A stretch of 64,000 nucleotides of DNA from Rhynchopus sp. YZ270_cl-10 (GCA_964035575.1 OZ037845.1:372001-436000); one strand, 5' to 3'; numbered from the stretch's first letter, positions 33,685 through 44,755 are shown. Notes: generated by a model not told the origin, from the sequence alone. Made by a program: numbers and translations.

Positions 33685-35010
33685 TCAAATCATTTTATCC
33701 GAACAACTTGCCTCAAATCTGTCTAACTCTGCAAGCATCTGTTTACACATAACTGCCGACCGCGTCAACTTCACCGGCTGCGGCGGAGTGACCGTTGCTG
33801 CATACGCTGCAGCACTGCCTGCTGCGTACCCCGCTTTTTGCTTCTTCTTTGCTGCCAATCTATCTGCCGCCACAGGGGTCTCTGCTTCTTCCGCTTTCTC
33901 TTCGATCGCTCTTCTGAACGAACCCGGATAGTGCGCAGGCACTTCCTCTAAAGACAGTTCTCTTGCCCCAAAGACCTGCATATACGTCTGCGCTATGGCA
34001 TCCGCAAATTTATCAAAAAGCACATTCTCCACTAATAACGCCTTTCGCACCGTTCTCGGCAGTTCTAATTGCACTGCAGGCACCCCAAGAAGAACGCTTT
34101 GATGCGCCATAGTATGGAACCCTCTGTTATTGTAGCCTCTCAGAGATGGATCTTTTTCGACCCCCATACGGAGTTGTTTGTAACCGTATTGGCGACGTCC
34201 TTCTAGTGCTTTGGTAAGCTCTTTGTTGATCGCCTTTTTGAGTTTTGCTACAATAGGTTTGTCCCGCCAAAGCTCCTCCATCGCACCAACACCTACATCA
34301 ATATTTAAATTTTCTTTTCGATCAAGCTTTCCATGAAGGTCTATATGAAGTAAAGGGATATTCGTTTCAGCAAACGCCGCCTTCCATGCCTTCAAAGTAC
34401 TATGCCAAGGCGACGCTGCAAAATCCGGTTCTATCAGATAATTCGGATCTAAATTCGCCACATCCTGTTTCACCGCGGTCGCACAATTCCATACCATAAA
34501 GGACGTAGATGACATCAACCCTCCCAATTTCTTTGCTACCGCCTGACTTAATTTCAAACAAAGCTCTGACACCCATCTTTCTCGATAATGTACTCTCACC
34601 TTCTCCCCAAAGGCGCCTCCTCGGAACAACTCCAAACCATGCGGTGCGGTTATCATAATGGGGCCCTCTGTATGCGAAACATACGGCAATGAGGTGTCAT
34701 ACAGCAACGGCAAACTACTTAGCGTCGTTGCTGTGTTCGTTGCAGGCGAAACGATACTCATTGACCTAGTCGTCAATGAATGCGTACTCAACTGCAACGG
34801 CGGGGTGTACACACTAGGATGCGAAGAACTAACACGCCTTATAGGAACATGAGCAGCAGGGGTAGAGTTCGCAGCAGAAGAAGAAGACGTTCCAGGACGT
34901 ACCGTAGAAGTATGCTGGGGAGGTGGTGGTAACGCTGCCGCACGTCGAGAGGACGACACCGTTGCAGCCCTCCCTTGAGAATGAGGTGCAACTATTATTG
35001 ACATTTCCAT
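33685..35010 (-). CDS. N-formylglutamate amidohydrolase-like protein
   Basis: 441 residues. A low-complexity N-terminus (Ser/Thr/Ala/Pro, about 1-110) precedes a hydrolase-like core (about 115-350). Core features are IMITAPHGLELFRGG, DVANLDPNYL, LHIDLHGKL and a closing VPAVQLELPRTVR. The order PHG, Asp-rich loop, DLHG, QLE matches the zinc hydrolase family that includes N-formylglutamate amidohydrolase. The C-terminal tail is Ala/Lys-rich and may be disordered. The substrate is unknown; the long N-terminal tail is unlike bacterial members. Confidence 0.65.
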   Translation of the reverse strand: MEMSIIVAPHSQGRAATVSSSRRAAALPPPPQHTSTVRPGTSSSSAANSTPAAHVPIRRVSSSHPSVYTPPLQLSTHSLTTRSMSIVSPATNTATTLSSLPLLYDTSLPYVSHTEGPIMITAPHGLELFRGGAFGEKVRVHYRERWVSELCLKLSQAVAKKLGGLMSSTSFMVWNCATAVKQDVANLDPNYLIEPDFAASPWHSTLKAWKAAFAETNIPLLHIDLHGKLDRKENLNIDVGVGAMEELWRDKPIVAKLKKAINKELTKALEGRRQYGYKQLRMGVEKDPSLRGYNNRGFHTMAHQSVLLGVPAVQLELPRTVRKALLVENVLFDKFADAIAQTYMQVFGARELSLEEVPAHYPGSFRRAIEEKAEEAETPVAADRLAAKKKQKAGYAAGSAAAYAATVTPPQPVKLTRSAVMCKQMLAELDRFEASCSDKMI

Positions 35011-35426
35011 TCAAATATCATGGGGGGAGAAGTGAGAAAAAAAGAAAGGTTCTCAAAACACGAAACAAAAAAGGTAGTGATCAACTAAGAGCGTTGTCTC
35101 TGTGAGTTTTCAAAAAAAAAAGAAAAAATAATAAAGTGAGAGGGAGAAAGAAGAGAAATGAGAATTAGACCAAGAGTTCTTCCTTGGGTGGTTGTGGAAG
35201 AGAGGGGGTGTGGAGGAGATCTGGTGTATAGAGAATAGCCCGTGAACATTACCCAAACCCAAAAACAATGTCGTGAAAAAATGCGAGGGAAGGGGTTTCT
35301 TTATTGTGACGTACGAGGGAAGGAAAAGAGACCATATGCCGCTTTGGACCATTAAATCCACCCTGACGTGTACCATCACACCACCTCCCCAACGCAAAAA
35401 CAGAAATCAACAACAACAACAACATA

Positions 35427-38400
35427 TCACTCTGAAAAACCAAAACTACCAACCTTCTCGTGAACACGATCCCAACACAGCGGGACCGTAAGAGTGCCGT
35501 CAGAGTCACTTTTGCGTCGAGAGAGCTCGTCTGCTGTGTGATTCTCTTCCGAGGCAATCCATTCTACACGGAGGTGGTGTGGTTGCACAAACGAAAAAAT
35601 ATAGCGTAAAAAGAAATTACCCAAGCGTGACTTAGAATGTCCGCGTTTGATGGCGCCCGCCAAACCCTTATTATCCACCAACAGCAACACCCCCTTCTCA
35701 GTTTTTTCTTCATGAAGCACCGCCCTTATGCCCTTTGCTGCCGCTTCCGCTTCAAGAAGAAAGATGTGTCTGTGTGTGGCCGCACAGTTCCACTGCCCCC
35801 AATCGGCTCTCGCTGTGGCGTCCTCCAGATGCTGCCACACTGCGCCCCACCCCGTCGTGCACGCATCCGTCCACACCACGGAGTCCCATTCTGTTGCAGG
35901 TTCCGGCAGGGAGAATCGACATCCTGGACGCACAAAGTCATCGACAAGACGCGTCACTTCCCGTTTCAGCTCACCGGGAATATCCACCACCGTGTCCCAG
36001 TCAAGCGCACCCTTTGCAATCAGACTAGACCAGCCGCTGAGGCAACCAAGTATCGCATCGTAATGGCACAACGGGGTACCTAACACGAACAGGGCTCGAA
36101 CCCCAATACCCAGCATCTGCCATATTGTCCGTACCGACATGGACTGTGCGGACGCAAACCTATCACACGTGTGCTCCACCTTCGCAATCCACAAGTCCGG
36201 AAAACAAAACACGCCCTGCTCCGGGTGCCAAATAATACCGATGTACTCCAGAGCGCAGACTGGCTTCAGAACTGACTTGCCAAAGTTCAGCTCCGCCCCG
36301 GCAAAACGAAAACGCTCCAAAATCTCTGTCAACAATGTCTGCACGGTTGCGGAAGTCTCCCCGAAAAGAAGTATATCATCCAGGTACACGACTGCCCTCA
36401 CCCCCAGCGCGGTCCCGATTAGCGCTTCAGCCGTGTTCTGCGCAATGTACGGTGCAACGGACCAACCCATAGGCACCCGAGTCCACCGGTACCAAGTCTG
36501 ACCTATGCGGAAACAGAAGAAGAGGGACACTTCGTCGTGGATGGGAAGTTGATGAAAAAATCCTTTGAGATCAATTTTTGCTACCCACTTAGCGCCTTTT
36601 CTTTTAAGCAGGTGGTATAGCTGAGGGGGTGATATGAGGTGGAACGTTGGAGGTTTAGGAGTGACTCTATTGATGGGTCGGCCGTCAATGATGGTTCTAT
36701 GAACGGTGGGGTCCGACTTAGGCACCGTGAATACCTTCACCACTCCGCGAGCTCGTTCGTTTCTCCCTACCTTTTTGCAGACCCCTGCCCTTACACACGC
36801 CGCAATGAAGGAGGGTGGGAGGTCGGATTTCGGGCCTGGCAACGGGATGCACCCACTCCGCACCGCATCAATCGCGTTGGGATCCGTCATCCAGTTCGTG
36901 AACGTCGTGTCCATGCCCGCGCCTTCTGCTAGTATTCGTATCCGCTCCACGCATATCGTCGTTCGGGGGAAAGAGTCGAGCTTTGCCTGTCGTGGAGGTG
37001 GTGTCATCATATCCGGGCTCAAACCAGTGCATTCTCCTGACTGTGGCGGGTTCCATTCCTCGATATTGGTGTGCGCCTCATCGCCGTAGTCCTCCTGGAG
37101 CCCCCGAATCATTGCAGCGAAGACAGCAGCTTCGCTTCCTCCCTCCGTCTCCCTAGTGTGTTCGTCCGCAGGTATCGCACCGTCTCCTGCTCGCTCGCAT
37201 GCCTCAACAGCTCCCGCAAGTCGCCCCTCTTCGCTCCTGTCTTCTCCACCTCCTGTATGGCCCCTCGTCTCATCGAGTGAAGCCACGAAGCCTGCGGGAA
37301 CACCTTCTTCAGCTCGCGCTTCAACCTCTCGTACAGGGCTGAGGAGCCCCCGAACACCAGCGCCTTCTCGTCGGCTACGCTGCGCATGAACCGTACGGCA
37401 ATCGCCGTAATGTTCCCCGGCGGTAGGTTGATCGGTGGCTTCCACGTCTTGCACCCCTTTTCCCGCGCAAAGAATTCTCCTCCTACTGTCTCCAAGTTTT
37501 GGGGGGTCTTGGACGGAAACTCTTTCCAGTCCAGTTTCGTGAGGTACCTCAAATCGGGTATCCGTGCACGAGAGACCCAAGCGATCGCCGCCAACGCTGC
37601 CGCCGGTCTGCATCCCTGATCCCACAACTTCTCCACAGCTGACTTCGCATCTGCCGCTGACATTGCCGGAGCTTGATTTGGACGGATCATCGTCCCCAGT
37701 CTGGCGAGTCCCTTCTTCGCGTCCAGCAGCATACGCGTCCGTACTCCTTTCACGCCCTCTCGATGAGCTCCGCGCACCAACGTCTCCATGTACTTCTTTG
37801 CCGTGCTGGGTGCTGTCGTATTTAACATGCTGTGGGCGTACTCTATTATCAGCTCGTCCGTCGGCCTTCCGCTGTGTTGCTTCGCCCTCCACTCCGAAAA
37901 ACGTGTGCAGATCCGGTCCTCCTCGCTCATCGTTTTTGGTGCCTTCGCAAATTGTGCTAGCTCGTCCCAGCGCACCAAGTGATGGATCAGCGATCCCAAC
38001 GACTTTCCGTCCCTCTCCGCAAACACCTTGTTCTCGATGGCTAGTTTTTTCTTTTTTGATAATTGTTTTCCAAGCGTTTCTGGCTCTAAGCAGGGCGGCG
38101 GAAAAACTCGAGGAGGGGTCACCGGAGTTTGCATCTCCTGGCTGCCCTCTGGGAGGCCCCCCGCCTTGTTGCTTTTTGCATTGAGAGAAAAGCCCACCGC
38201 TTGGTTCTCGTTTTGATTGAGAGAATTGAAATTGGTATGTTTGAGACATACGTCTCGACGGCCCACCGCCTTGTTGCTTTTTGCATTGAGAGAAAAGCCC
38301 ACCGCTTGGCTCTTGTTTTGATTGAGAGAATTGAAATTGGTTTGTTTGAGACATCCGTCTCGAAGGCCCACTGCCTTGTAGTTGTTCTTTGTGAGACATA

Positions 38401-38534
38401 TGTCTCGAAGGCCCACCGCCTTGTAGTTGTTCTTTGTGAGACATACGTCTCGAAGGCCCACTGCCTTGTAGTTGTTCTTTGTGAGACATACGTCTCGAAG
38501 GCCCACCGCCTTGTAGTTGTTCTTTGTGAGACAT
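35427..38534 (-). CDS. Retroelement reverse transcriptase and RNase H frame
   Basis: 1035 codons. The second half holds a reverse transcriptase with a YLDD box, then a DIRS-type RNase H. The first part overlaps the recombinase frame for about 1.4 kb and is low-complexity with repeats, so the true protein start is uncertain. Confidence 0.8.
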   Translation of the reverse strand: MSHKEQLQGGGPSRRMSHKEQLQGSGPSRRMSHKEQLQGGGPSRHMSHKEQLQGSGPSRRMSQTNQFQFSQSKQEPSGGLFSQCKKQQGGGPSRRMSQTYQFQFSQSKREPSGGLFSQCKKQQGGGPPRGQPGDANSGDPSSSFSAALLRARNAWKTIIKKEKTSHREQGVCGEGRKVVGIADPSLGALGRASTICEGTKNDERGGPDLHTFFGVEGEATQRKADGRADNRVRPQHVKYDSTQHGKEVHGDVGARSSSRGRERSTDAYAAGREEGTRQTGDDDPSKSSSGNVSGRCEVSCGEVVGSGMQTGGSVGGDRLGLSCTDTRFEVPHETGLERVSVQDPPKLGDSRRRILCAGKGVQDVEATDQPTAGEHYGDCRTVHAQRSRREGAGVRGLLSPVREVEARAEEGVPAGFVASLDETRGHTGGGEDRSEEGRLAGAVEACERAGDGAIPADEHTRETEGGSEAAVFAAMIRGLQEDYGDEAHTNIEEWNPPQSGECTGLSPDMMTPPPRQAKLDSFPRTTICVERIRILAEGAGMDTTFTNWMTDPNAIDAVRSGCIPLPGPKSDLPPSFIAACVRAGVCKKVGRNERARGVVKVFTVPKSDPTVHRTIIDGRPINRVTPKPPTFHLISPPQLYHLLKRKGAKWVAKIDLKGFFHQLPIHDEVSLFFCFRIGQTWYRWTRVPMGWSVAPYIAQNTAEALIGTALGVRAVVYLDDILLFGETSATVQTLLTEILERFRFAGAELNFGKSVLKPVCALEYIGIIWHPEQGVFCFPDLWIAKVEHTCDRFASAQSMSVRTIWQMLGIGVRALFVLGTPLCHYDAILGCLSGWSSLIAKGALDWDTVVDIPGELKREVTRLVDDFVRPGCRFSLPEPATEWDSVVWTDACTTGWGAVWQHLEDATARADWGQWNCAATHRHIFLLEAEAAAKGIRAVLHEEKTEKGVLLLVDNKGLAGAIKRGHSKSRLGNFFLRYIFSFVQPHHLRVEWIASEENHTADELSRRKSDSDGTLTVPLCWDRVHEKVGSFGFSE

Positions 38535-38671
38535 ATGTCTCGAAGGCCCACCGCCTGGTAGTTCGTCTGGTTCAGGGGTGGCCTCGGGCAGGCTGCCGAG
38601 TTAGGAACCCTTCTCTCCCCCTTTCTTGCCTTTGCCCGCTCCTTTCGTGTTGAACGACGCCGACGGGTCAT
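37109..38671 (-). CDS. Retroelement tyrosine recombinase frame
   Basis: 520 codons. The C-terminal half carries the tyrosine recombinase signature, which the element would use to integrate without an integrase. The N-terminus carries a 15-residue repeat encoded by a 45-bp minisatellite. Confidence 0.8.
   Translation of the reverse strand: MTRRRRSTRKERAKARKGERRVPNSAACPRPPLNQTNYQAVGLRDICLTKNNYKAVGLRDVCLTKNNYKAVGLRDVCLTKNNYKAVGLRDICLTKNNYKAVGLRDGCLKQTNFNSLNQNKSQAVGFSLNAKSNKAVGRRDVCLKHTNFNSLNQNENQAVGFSLNAKSNKAGGLPEGSQEMQTPVTPPRVFPPPCLEPETLGKQLSKKKKLAIENKVFAERDGKSLGSLIHHLVRWDELAQFAKAPKTMSEEDRICTRFSEWRAKQHSGRPTDELIIEYAHSMLNTTAPSTAKKYMETLVRGAHREGVKGVRTRMLLDAKKGLARLGTMIRPNQAPAMSAADAKSAVEKLWDQGCRPAAALAAIAWVSRARIPDLRYLTKLDWKEFPSKTPQNLETVGGEFFAREKGCKTWKPPINLPPGNITAIAVRFMRSVADEKALVFGGSSALYERLKRELKKVFPQASWLHSMRRGAIQEVEKTGAKRGDLRELLRHASEQETVRYLRTNTLGRRREEAKLLSSLQ
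38350..38580 (-). repeat. 45-bp minisatellite inside the retroelement
   Basis: About five units with the palindromic core GAGACATACGTCTC. It is translated in both overlapping frames. A longer repeat pair lies next to it at about 38170-38350. Confidence 0.8.
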
Positions 38672-38687
38672 AACGCATGCGTTTGTT

Positions 38688-39653
38688 CTATTGCTGGCGT
38701 CCTCCTCCTCCTTGGTAGGATCGCTTGCCCTTGTGCGTGTTGTTCGCCGCCACGGCTGCCAGCATAGCCTGCCTGCGTGTCGGGGTGGTCGTAGACCCTA
38801 CTATGCCGCGCATCCGGAAAGCCTTAGCAGCCTCCACTCCCAGGGTAAACCTGTAGTGGAAGAAGAGCAGGTTGTCCAAGGAGTCACCGAGGATATCAAC
38901 CATACTCCTCCCCTTGAGGATCTTCTGGATCAGTGTCCAGGAAGCGTGCGCGGCATCCTTCGCGTCACCGTCCCTCGTCGGGATGTACCCCCGGAGGTTC
39001 GCGAGCAAGTCACCCTGCTGGATGCGATCCAACTCCTGCCACCTTTTGTGGTTCAGGGTCACATCGTCCGCATCCACACCCGCATCATCCGCATCATCCC
39101 CGATGTCGCTGCCTCCGCCAAAGCTCTGCGCATCCAACGTGTCGCCGGCTGCTGGGCCCCCGCCTCCCGCACTGCCGGGCAGTAGCCCCCCGTCTGCCCG
39201 CGGAGCGAAAGTGAACCGCTTCCTCGACACTTCGGCAGCGACAGCTTCCTCCTCCGTGTCGTGGGCCGCCTGTGGAGAGGTTACATCGGGTGACGAGGGA
39301 AAAGCCTCTCTGTTCTCGTCCGCCAGCAACCCCTCAAACGCCTCTTCTCCCACTGCACGCCGCACTGCCGTGAGGAACAGCGCCAGCCTCCGCGGAGGCG
39401 TGTTCGCCCACTTCTCAGGCTCCGATCGGGTCACCACGCCGATTACCTCGCGCAGGGCCTCTACAGTCAAGGACTCTACCTCTGAAGAAGAGATAGCCTC
39501 CAGGGTGTCGCACACGAACTTGCCCTGAAGACTCACCGAACCCAATTTTTCCTTCACGATGTTTGGTGCCTCCTTGCACATCCCTCCCAACACGTTGCTG
39601 ACCTTAAACCAGAACATTCTGGAAGGTGCATTTTTGAACTCGCTCATGTCCAT
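38688..39653 (-). CDS. Retroelement gag-like frame
   Basis: 322 codons starting MDMSEFKNAPSR. It is the first frame of the element and has an acidic, low-complexity middle. It is assigned gag-like by position rather than by a recognised domain. Confidence 0.6.
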   Translation of the reverse strand: MDMSEFKNAPSRMFWFKVSNVLGGMCKEAPNIVKEKLGSVSLQGKFVCDTLEAISSSEVESLTVEALREVIGVVTRSEPEKWANTPPRRLALFLTAVRRAVGEEAFEGLLADENREAFPSSPDVTSPQAAHDTEEEAVAAEVSRKRFTFAPRADGGLLPGSAGGGGPAAGDTLDAQSFGGGSDIGDDADDAGVDADDVTLNHKRWQELDRIQQGDLLANLRGYIPTRDGDAKDAAHASWTLIQKILKGRSMVDILGDSLDNLLFFHYRFTLGVEAAKAFRMRGIVGSTTTPTRRQAMLAAVAANNTHKGKRSYQGGGGRQQ

Positions 39654-39867
39654 TTTTTGTGTCGTACGAGGGAAGGAAAAGAGACCACCCGAAAACAGAG
39701 ATTTTTCCTGATGAAGGTGAGTGGTGTTTTCCTTCGCCTTTCCAGCCTTTGCAATGCAAAGTGGTAAAAAAACAAAAAACATGAATGGGGCAAAGCTTTT
39801 ATTTTTATTCATACTAAACACCAGATCTCCCCATGTCGCAGCAAAGCTGCTTTAAACAAGTTAACTG

Positions 39868-39969
39868 GGGAGGAGGAGGAGGAGGAGGAGGAGGAGGAGG
39901 AGGAGGAGGAGGAGGAGGAGGAGGAGGAGGAGGAGGAGGAGGAGGAGGAGGAGGAGGAGGAGGAGGAGT
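39868..39969 (+). repeat. GGA trinucleotide repeat, about 100 bp
   Basis: Nearly pure (GGA)n between the retroelement and the RalGAP-like gene. The poly-Ser frame on the minus strand is not regarded as a gene. Confidence 0.95.
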
Positions 39970-40220
39970 GGTGGCTGTATTGTGATAATTGCTCCATCAT
40001 AATATACAATTACAGCGTTTGTGGATTATGATGAGGAAGTTATCATAGTACAACCGCCATGGGGGGTGGGAGAGGAAATTGGTAGCTTGCTTTTTAACTT
40101 TTCTTTTGGATTTTAGCTTTGTTTTCCAGATTTGGTTTTTTTTTGGAGAAAAAGCCAAGGGGAAGGTTGTCCCATTGAGAGCAAAAAAATAATGCGAGGG
40201 TTTGTGAGAAGTTCTGCCTC

Positions 40221-43200
40221 TTATATGCTCCCACCCTGAAAGCAGGCTGCCGCATCTGAGAGGGTGTTCATCGGGGCGAAGTGCGATGCCATCTGCATTT
40301 TTGATGATCAATTTTGAATAATCGATTTTTTCACCATACCTCAGACACCTCTCTATGCCGCTTCATCAGAGCCCCGAGACGTTGCTGCTTTGCACAGCGC
40401 TGGGCATGACAGCGTACTGCCACTGCAGCTTCTTCAGCAGGGAGTACGATACCGTCGTGAAGAGGCCCTGCTGGGAAGGGTGCCCTGCCTAGCAACTCTA
40501 CCCGCACAAGGCCACAGCCCAGGGCAGAGAGTACGATGTAGTGTGTTGCGTGGTCGATCTGCAGTGCGTTGGTGTTGAGCATGTCTCCACCAGCACTCCA
40601 GACCACCACAACAGACCCTGCCGCTACCGCGTCAGCACGCACCTCTACTGGCAGCAGTGGTGTGGCCAGCAGCGCCATCTCATGCGAAGCAGTCGCATAG
40701 TACACGATACTCCCGTCTAAAGGCGCAGTAGTGAGGCCAGAGTAGCCACGGTGCCCGCACAACGCAACCTCACTCCCTAACCCTGCAAGGAATTCCTTAA
40801 ATTCTACAGACATATCGGCTGCGTTGTGGTGCAAAACCTGAGAAAAGAAGATAAAAAAAAACAATTTGTAATGAATTTTCGCGGATGAATAAGCCTAGCC
40901 TAGACTTATGCAAAGAGAATGACATACCTCCTCCAACGTTGGGCTCAGCGTAGTCGCAAGCAGCACTGTGACCGCATAGGTGTCTCTGTCCGGAAGACTG
41001 TCCAGACGGTGCAATGCAGTGTCGAGCTGCGTTGCCTTCTGGCGCAGGACGGCACCACCTTGCGTATGCCCCCCTATGCTAAGAAGCGGGAACGTCGTCA
41101 GCGCATGCCTCAAACCACCACCACCACCACGCACTTCCACACCTCCTTCCTTCCCCACACCCTCTCCACCTTCGGACCTCTCAGCTTCGTGCTCCTCTAG
41201 CAAGGCCTCCACACCACTCATTTCCTTAGCAAGCTCTGATAGCCAGGGTTCTTCTGATGCGGTCTTCTCAGGAATCTCTGGAGAATGTTTTTGCGATGCA
41301 AGCTTTAAACCAAGGTTCTGCACTGCTACGGCGCTTTGTATGGAGTGGGATTCGTGCAATGCATGTGTCCTTCCCCGTCCGGTTTGTTGAGTAGAATCTC
41401 CGACTAGGGCGTTGGTTGTTTCGAAGATAGAGTCATCCCCTTTGTCGACAGAATGTAAGGACCAGGTGTACCGTCCAGCCAGGCTGCGGGAGGTGAGATG
41501 CACCTCACTTTGAATGGATCGGAGGCTAATGAGCGCTCGGTCGCCTAACATGAGGTGGGGTTCGTTGTCACCTTCTTCGAGACTGCTGGAACAGCGTGGG
41601 TGCGTTGCGGTGCAGTCGTGCCTCGCATAGTGCACTGCCAGATGATGCAGCGCAGCCTCCGCCGCCTGCCGTACATGCCCTACCCCTTGCGCATCCTCCC
41701 ACCACACCCCTTCGCTTGGCACAATGATCCGCCCCTGCAGTTCTGACGAACTCTCCGCCAACACTGCTCTGGCAACCTCCTTCCTTGCAGAGGTTAATGT
41801 CATGACACTGTACCTACTGTCCATATGCCCTGACGCAGCGTAGACCAATGCATCCAACGCTAAACGAAGCGTAGAATTGCTAAGTTGATGTGGCAAGCAA
41901 GCTGAATGCAGTGCATGAACCAACGCCTCCAGAAGCGCTGGGTGATTAAACAGATTATGTGAAGCAAGAGCAGTTAAAAGCGAGCTTGCAAACAGACCTG
42001 CCAATGTCTCTGCCACGTCGCCAGCCCCTTCTAAACAGCGTACCCTACCTTCTAAGAGGGTGGACAATGCAGAGGTGGCCTCCAAGCCAACAGAACAGTT
42101 TGCGTCAAGCAGTCTCATAGCTGCAGTGTTGATCAGACTGGTTTGCAGTGCATTGCCCCCTTCTGTTGTCCGTAGGAGGGTGAAGGCGACGGAACCTAGT
42201 CCCTTCATCGCAATGCACCGTGCCTCGTATGGTTGGCTTCCACTAAGCGCAACGCGTAGTGCAGTCACCACAACCCCTCTCAGTTCTGAATAGCTCTGCG
42301 GGAGAATTCCATTGACAGCCGTCGCAACCAAACCCTCTGGTGTCCAATCCTGGGGCCAAATGATCGCATCACCCCCGCGCCGCTCACACACCGACGCCGC
42401 AACGTTAAGAAGCCCTGCAGCAGCACAACGCACCGCACATTCCCTTTCCTTCTTCTCAGGGGTCAACCCTGCCGAAACATTCTGCTGCAAACACCCAAAC
42501 GCTGCCAACGCCAGCACCGGAACGATCCCAAGCACCTCCGTATCCCCTTGAACACAAGCAAAGATATTCGCTGCCGCGGTCGCACCACGCACAACAGGGA
42601 ACAACCGGAACACCGCCACCCTCAGCAATGCTACATCCCCTCCACCCAACGCCTTCACCAACACCGCTTTGCACACAGGGAACAACCGCAGCCCTGCTTG
42701 ACCACCAAGCAATATATCACACAACCCCGCCATCGCCATCTGCGGGCCTCCACAGGATCGAAACTCTACGCTACTCTTCTCCAACGCATTGAAAAGGATT
42801 GGCAGTGCGATGCGGGCGAGCGTCGTGGAAAGCGTCTTCCCGCTGAGGGTGAATGAAGTCTGCTCTGTTTGAAGCAGATGCGGAGCCGACGTCTGCGGTA
42901 CCGGCTTCGCTGTAACAACAAGCCGATGACATTGCTGCGCATACAGCAGATCCGACACCACATCGACCATAGTATGTACTATAGTCAGCTGCACCGCATC
43001 AGGCAACACCTCCACAGACGCCGCCTTCAGCACCGACGACAACAGACACACCCACATTTCGGTCACCTCCTCCACATTCGCATACTGATCGTACACCAAC
43101 ACCTCCACCCCCCCATTCTTCAACACCGGCACCCTCTGCTTATGTATCGAAAGCACAGACTGACTCTTCATATCCTTCGCCTCCTTAATAGATTTGGTCC

Positions 43201-44755
43201 CTCCACTTTGCGGAAGAACCAAGGAAGGGAACGGTTGTTTCAGCTCTACCCCAATTTGCATGCTAAGAACCACGCGAAGAAGGCCTAATATAACGCGACG
43301 CCAATGAAGAATAAGGGGGTTGCTGCTGAAGGTGGTATCCCCTAGGCATCGGGTGGAGGGAATGCACACTGCAGCCCCAAGAGAGCGGGATGGTTTCATG
43401 CCTGCGAGAAGCGCGCATACTGTGGTTGCAAGGTGCTGAGACTCCTCTGGGTTGGGCCGCGCGCGTACCCATTGACTAAAGAAGGAGCGGCTCACCATTT
43501 CATTGCTTGCCTCATACACCGGACTCCCCGCACCCAACCCACGAAATACAGGAGTAACAACCCGATTCAAAAACAATCTCAATGTTGACACCATTCTCGG
43601 AATCTTACTTTGCACCAACAAAAAAAAATCGCAGGCTACCTCAAATAACGCAATTTTCACCTGCAAAAAGGGGGTACTTACCCCTTGAGTATTTGTCATC
43701 TGAAATAAATTCGCTAAGGCATCTGTCATTAATGGAATGGCGCCTTCTTGATGGGTGTGCATTAAGGATCCTGGCTGAGGCTCTGATAGGATTGTGTAGT
43801 ATAGTCTCGCTGTGCGGTATAAAGCGGTCAGTTCATCTGGTGGCAAAATCGATGAGGAGTAACCAAGAATCTGAAGGAGAAGCGTCATATCAGCTACACT
43901 ACCAATCAGCACCTTCGCAGAACGTTCTTTATTGAGGAGAGACAAAAAGGCGTTCGCCACTACAACATGCACCTGCCATCCTAAACCACGAAACCCCTGA
44001 GTCACCCCTTCCCCCGAAACCGTCTCCGCAAACTGCGGATACAAAATCGGCGCCAACGCTCCCTTAAAAAGCTTCCACCAAAACGACAAAAGCTGGGTCG
44101 TAGTAAACAAATGACACAAATCATGAAAAAACTCCACCGCTTCGCTTTGACTATCATCTGTCACCGTTCTCTTTGGATAGAAATCGTATGACGCTCCGGT
44201 AGATTTTAATACACGAACACCTTTTGGGAGAAAAAGCTCGGGTTGTGGGTCGGACATTTGCCGGACTGCATTCCAGTTGACAGAAGAGAGGAGAAGGGAG
44301 ATGTGGTGGGATTGGACCTCGGAGCCTAGAGTGTCGATGTAGGAGAGAAGAATGTCGACGGCAGCGCGACGGAGGGAGGGGTGGTTGTCAGCCTGGAGCG
44401 CCATATCGAGCTCGCGGGTGAACCATTCTGCGTTCCATCCGGAGCGGATTTGGTCGGGCATTTCTTGGATTAATCGTCTCATAGTATCAAGAAACGGTCG
44501 TAGATGGTCAACAGTGACCTGTTTGCCTTTGCTTGAATGAGATATCTGAAAATATTGCATTTGTGCATTGCATAACGAAACAATATCCTGTGCTCGGCGT
44601 GCAAACAGTTGATGTACATCAGACTGCAAATACCCCTCCTCCTCCAGCGTTACTAAAAGCCGAAACCTCTCCTTGACCTTCCCGCTTACATCGAAGATCT
44701 TCTTCTCACGAAGGGCAAGCTTGACGTCGCTGGTTGCGGTGGTGAGTTGCTTCAT
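40221..44755 (-). CDS. RalGAP-alpha-like GTPase activator with C-terminal Rap/Ran-GAP domain, three exons
   Basis: Exons are 44755..40928, 40837..40340 and (less sure) 40292..40221, giving 1465 residues. The first about 1200 residues are helical and HEAT-like, as in RalGAP subunits and tuberin. RSLAGRYTW near the end of exon 1 matches the region just before the GAP domain in that family. Exon 2 is the GAP domain: EFLAGLGSEVALCGHRGYSG, IVYYATASHEMALLATPL, PLHDGIVLPAEEAAVAVR. Intron 1 (90 nt, GTATGT to CTCAG with a T-rich tract) joins the frames exactly. The usual catalytic IGND loop before VxIVW is replaced by VAAG (residues 1347-1350), so GAP activity may be lost or the protein may serve as a partner subunit. 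The likely target is a Ral/Rheb-type GTPase. Confidence 0.85.
40293..40339 (-). other. Probable intron 2 of RalGAP-like gene (47 nt)
   Basis: Donor GAG/GTATGG, acceptor AATGCAG/ATG, phase 0. Splicing adds a 23-residue tail (MASHFAPMNTLSDAAACF...) whose H and spacing resemble the helix that ends RalGAP domains. Without splicing the frame stops within three codons. No clear pyrimidine tract. Confidence 0.55.
40838..40927 (-). other. Spliceosomal intron 1 of RalGAP-like gene (90 nt)
   Basis: Donor GAG/GTATGT, acceptor TTTTCTCAG/GTT, phase 0. A pyrimidine tract precedes the acceptor. Confidence 0.9.

Larger units (their letters stand above)
35300..39690 (-). mobile_element. Tyrosine-recombinase retrotransposon (DIRS/VIPER-like), looks whole
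   Basis: Three long frames run on the minus strand in the order gag-like, tyrosine recombinase, reverse transcriptase plus RNase H. That order was reported for VIPER elements of trypanosomatids. A direct repeat GTACGAGGGAAGGAAAAGAG lies near both ends (about 35311 and 39663), consistent with split direct repeats; exact borders are uncertain. The frames are long and open, so the copy appears young and whole. Confidence 0.8.

Noticed and set aside
39809-40009. Poly-serine frame
   Set aside because: It is only the translation of a GGA microsatellite.
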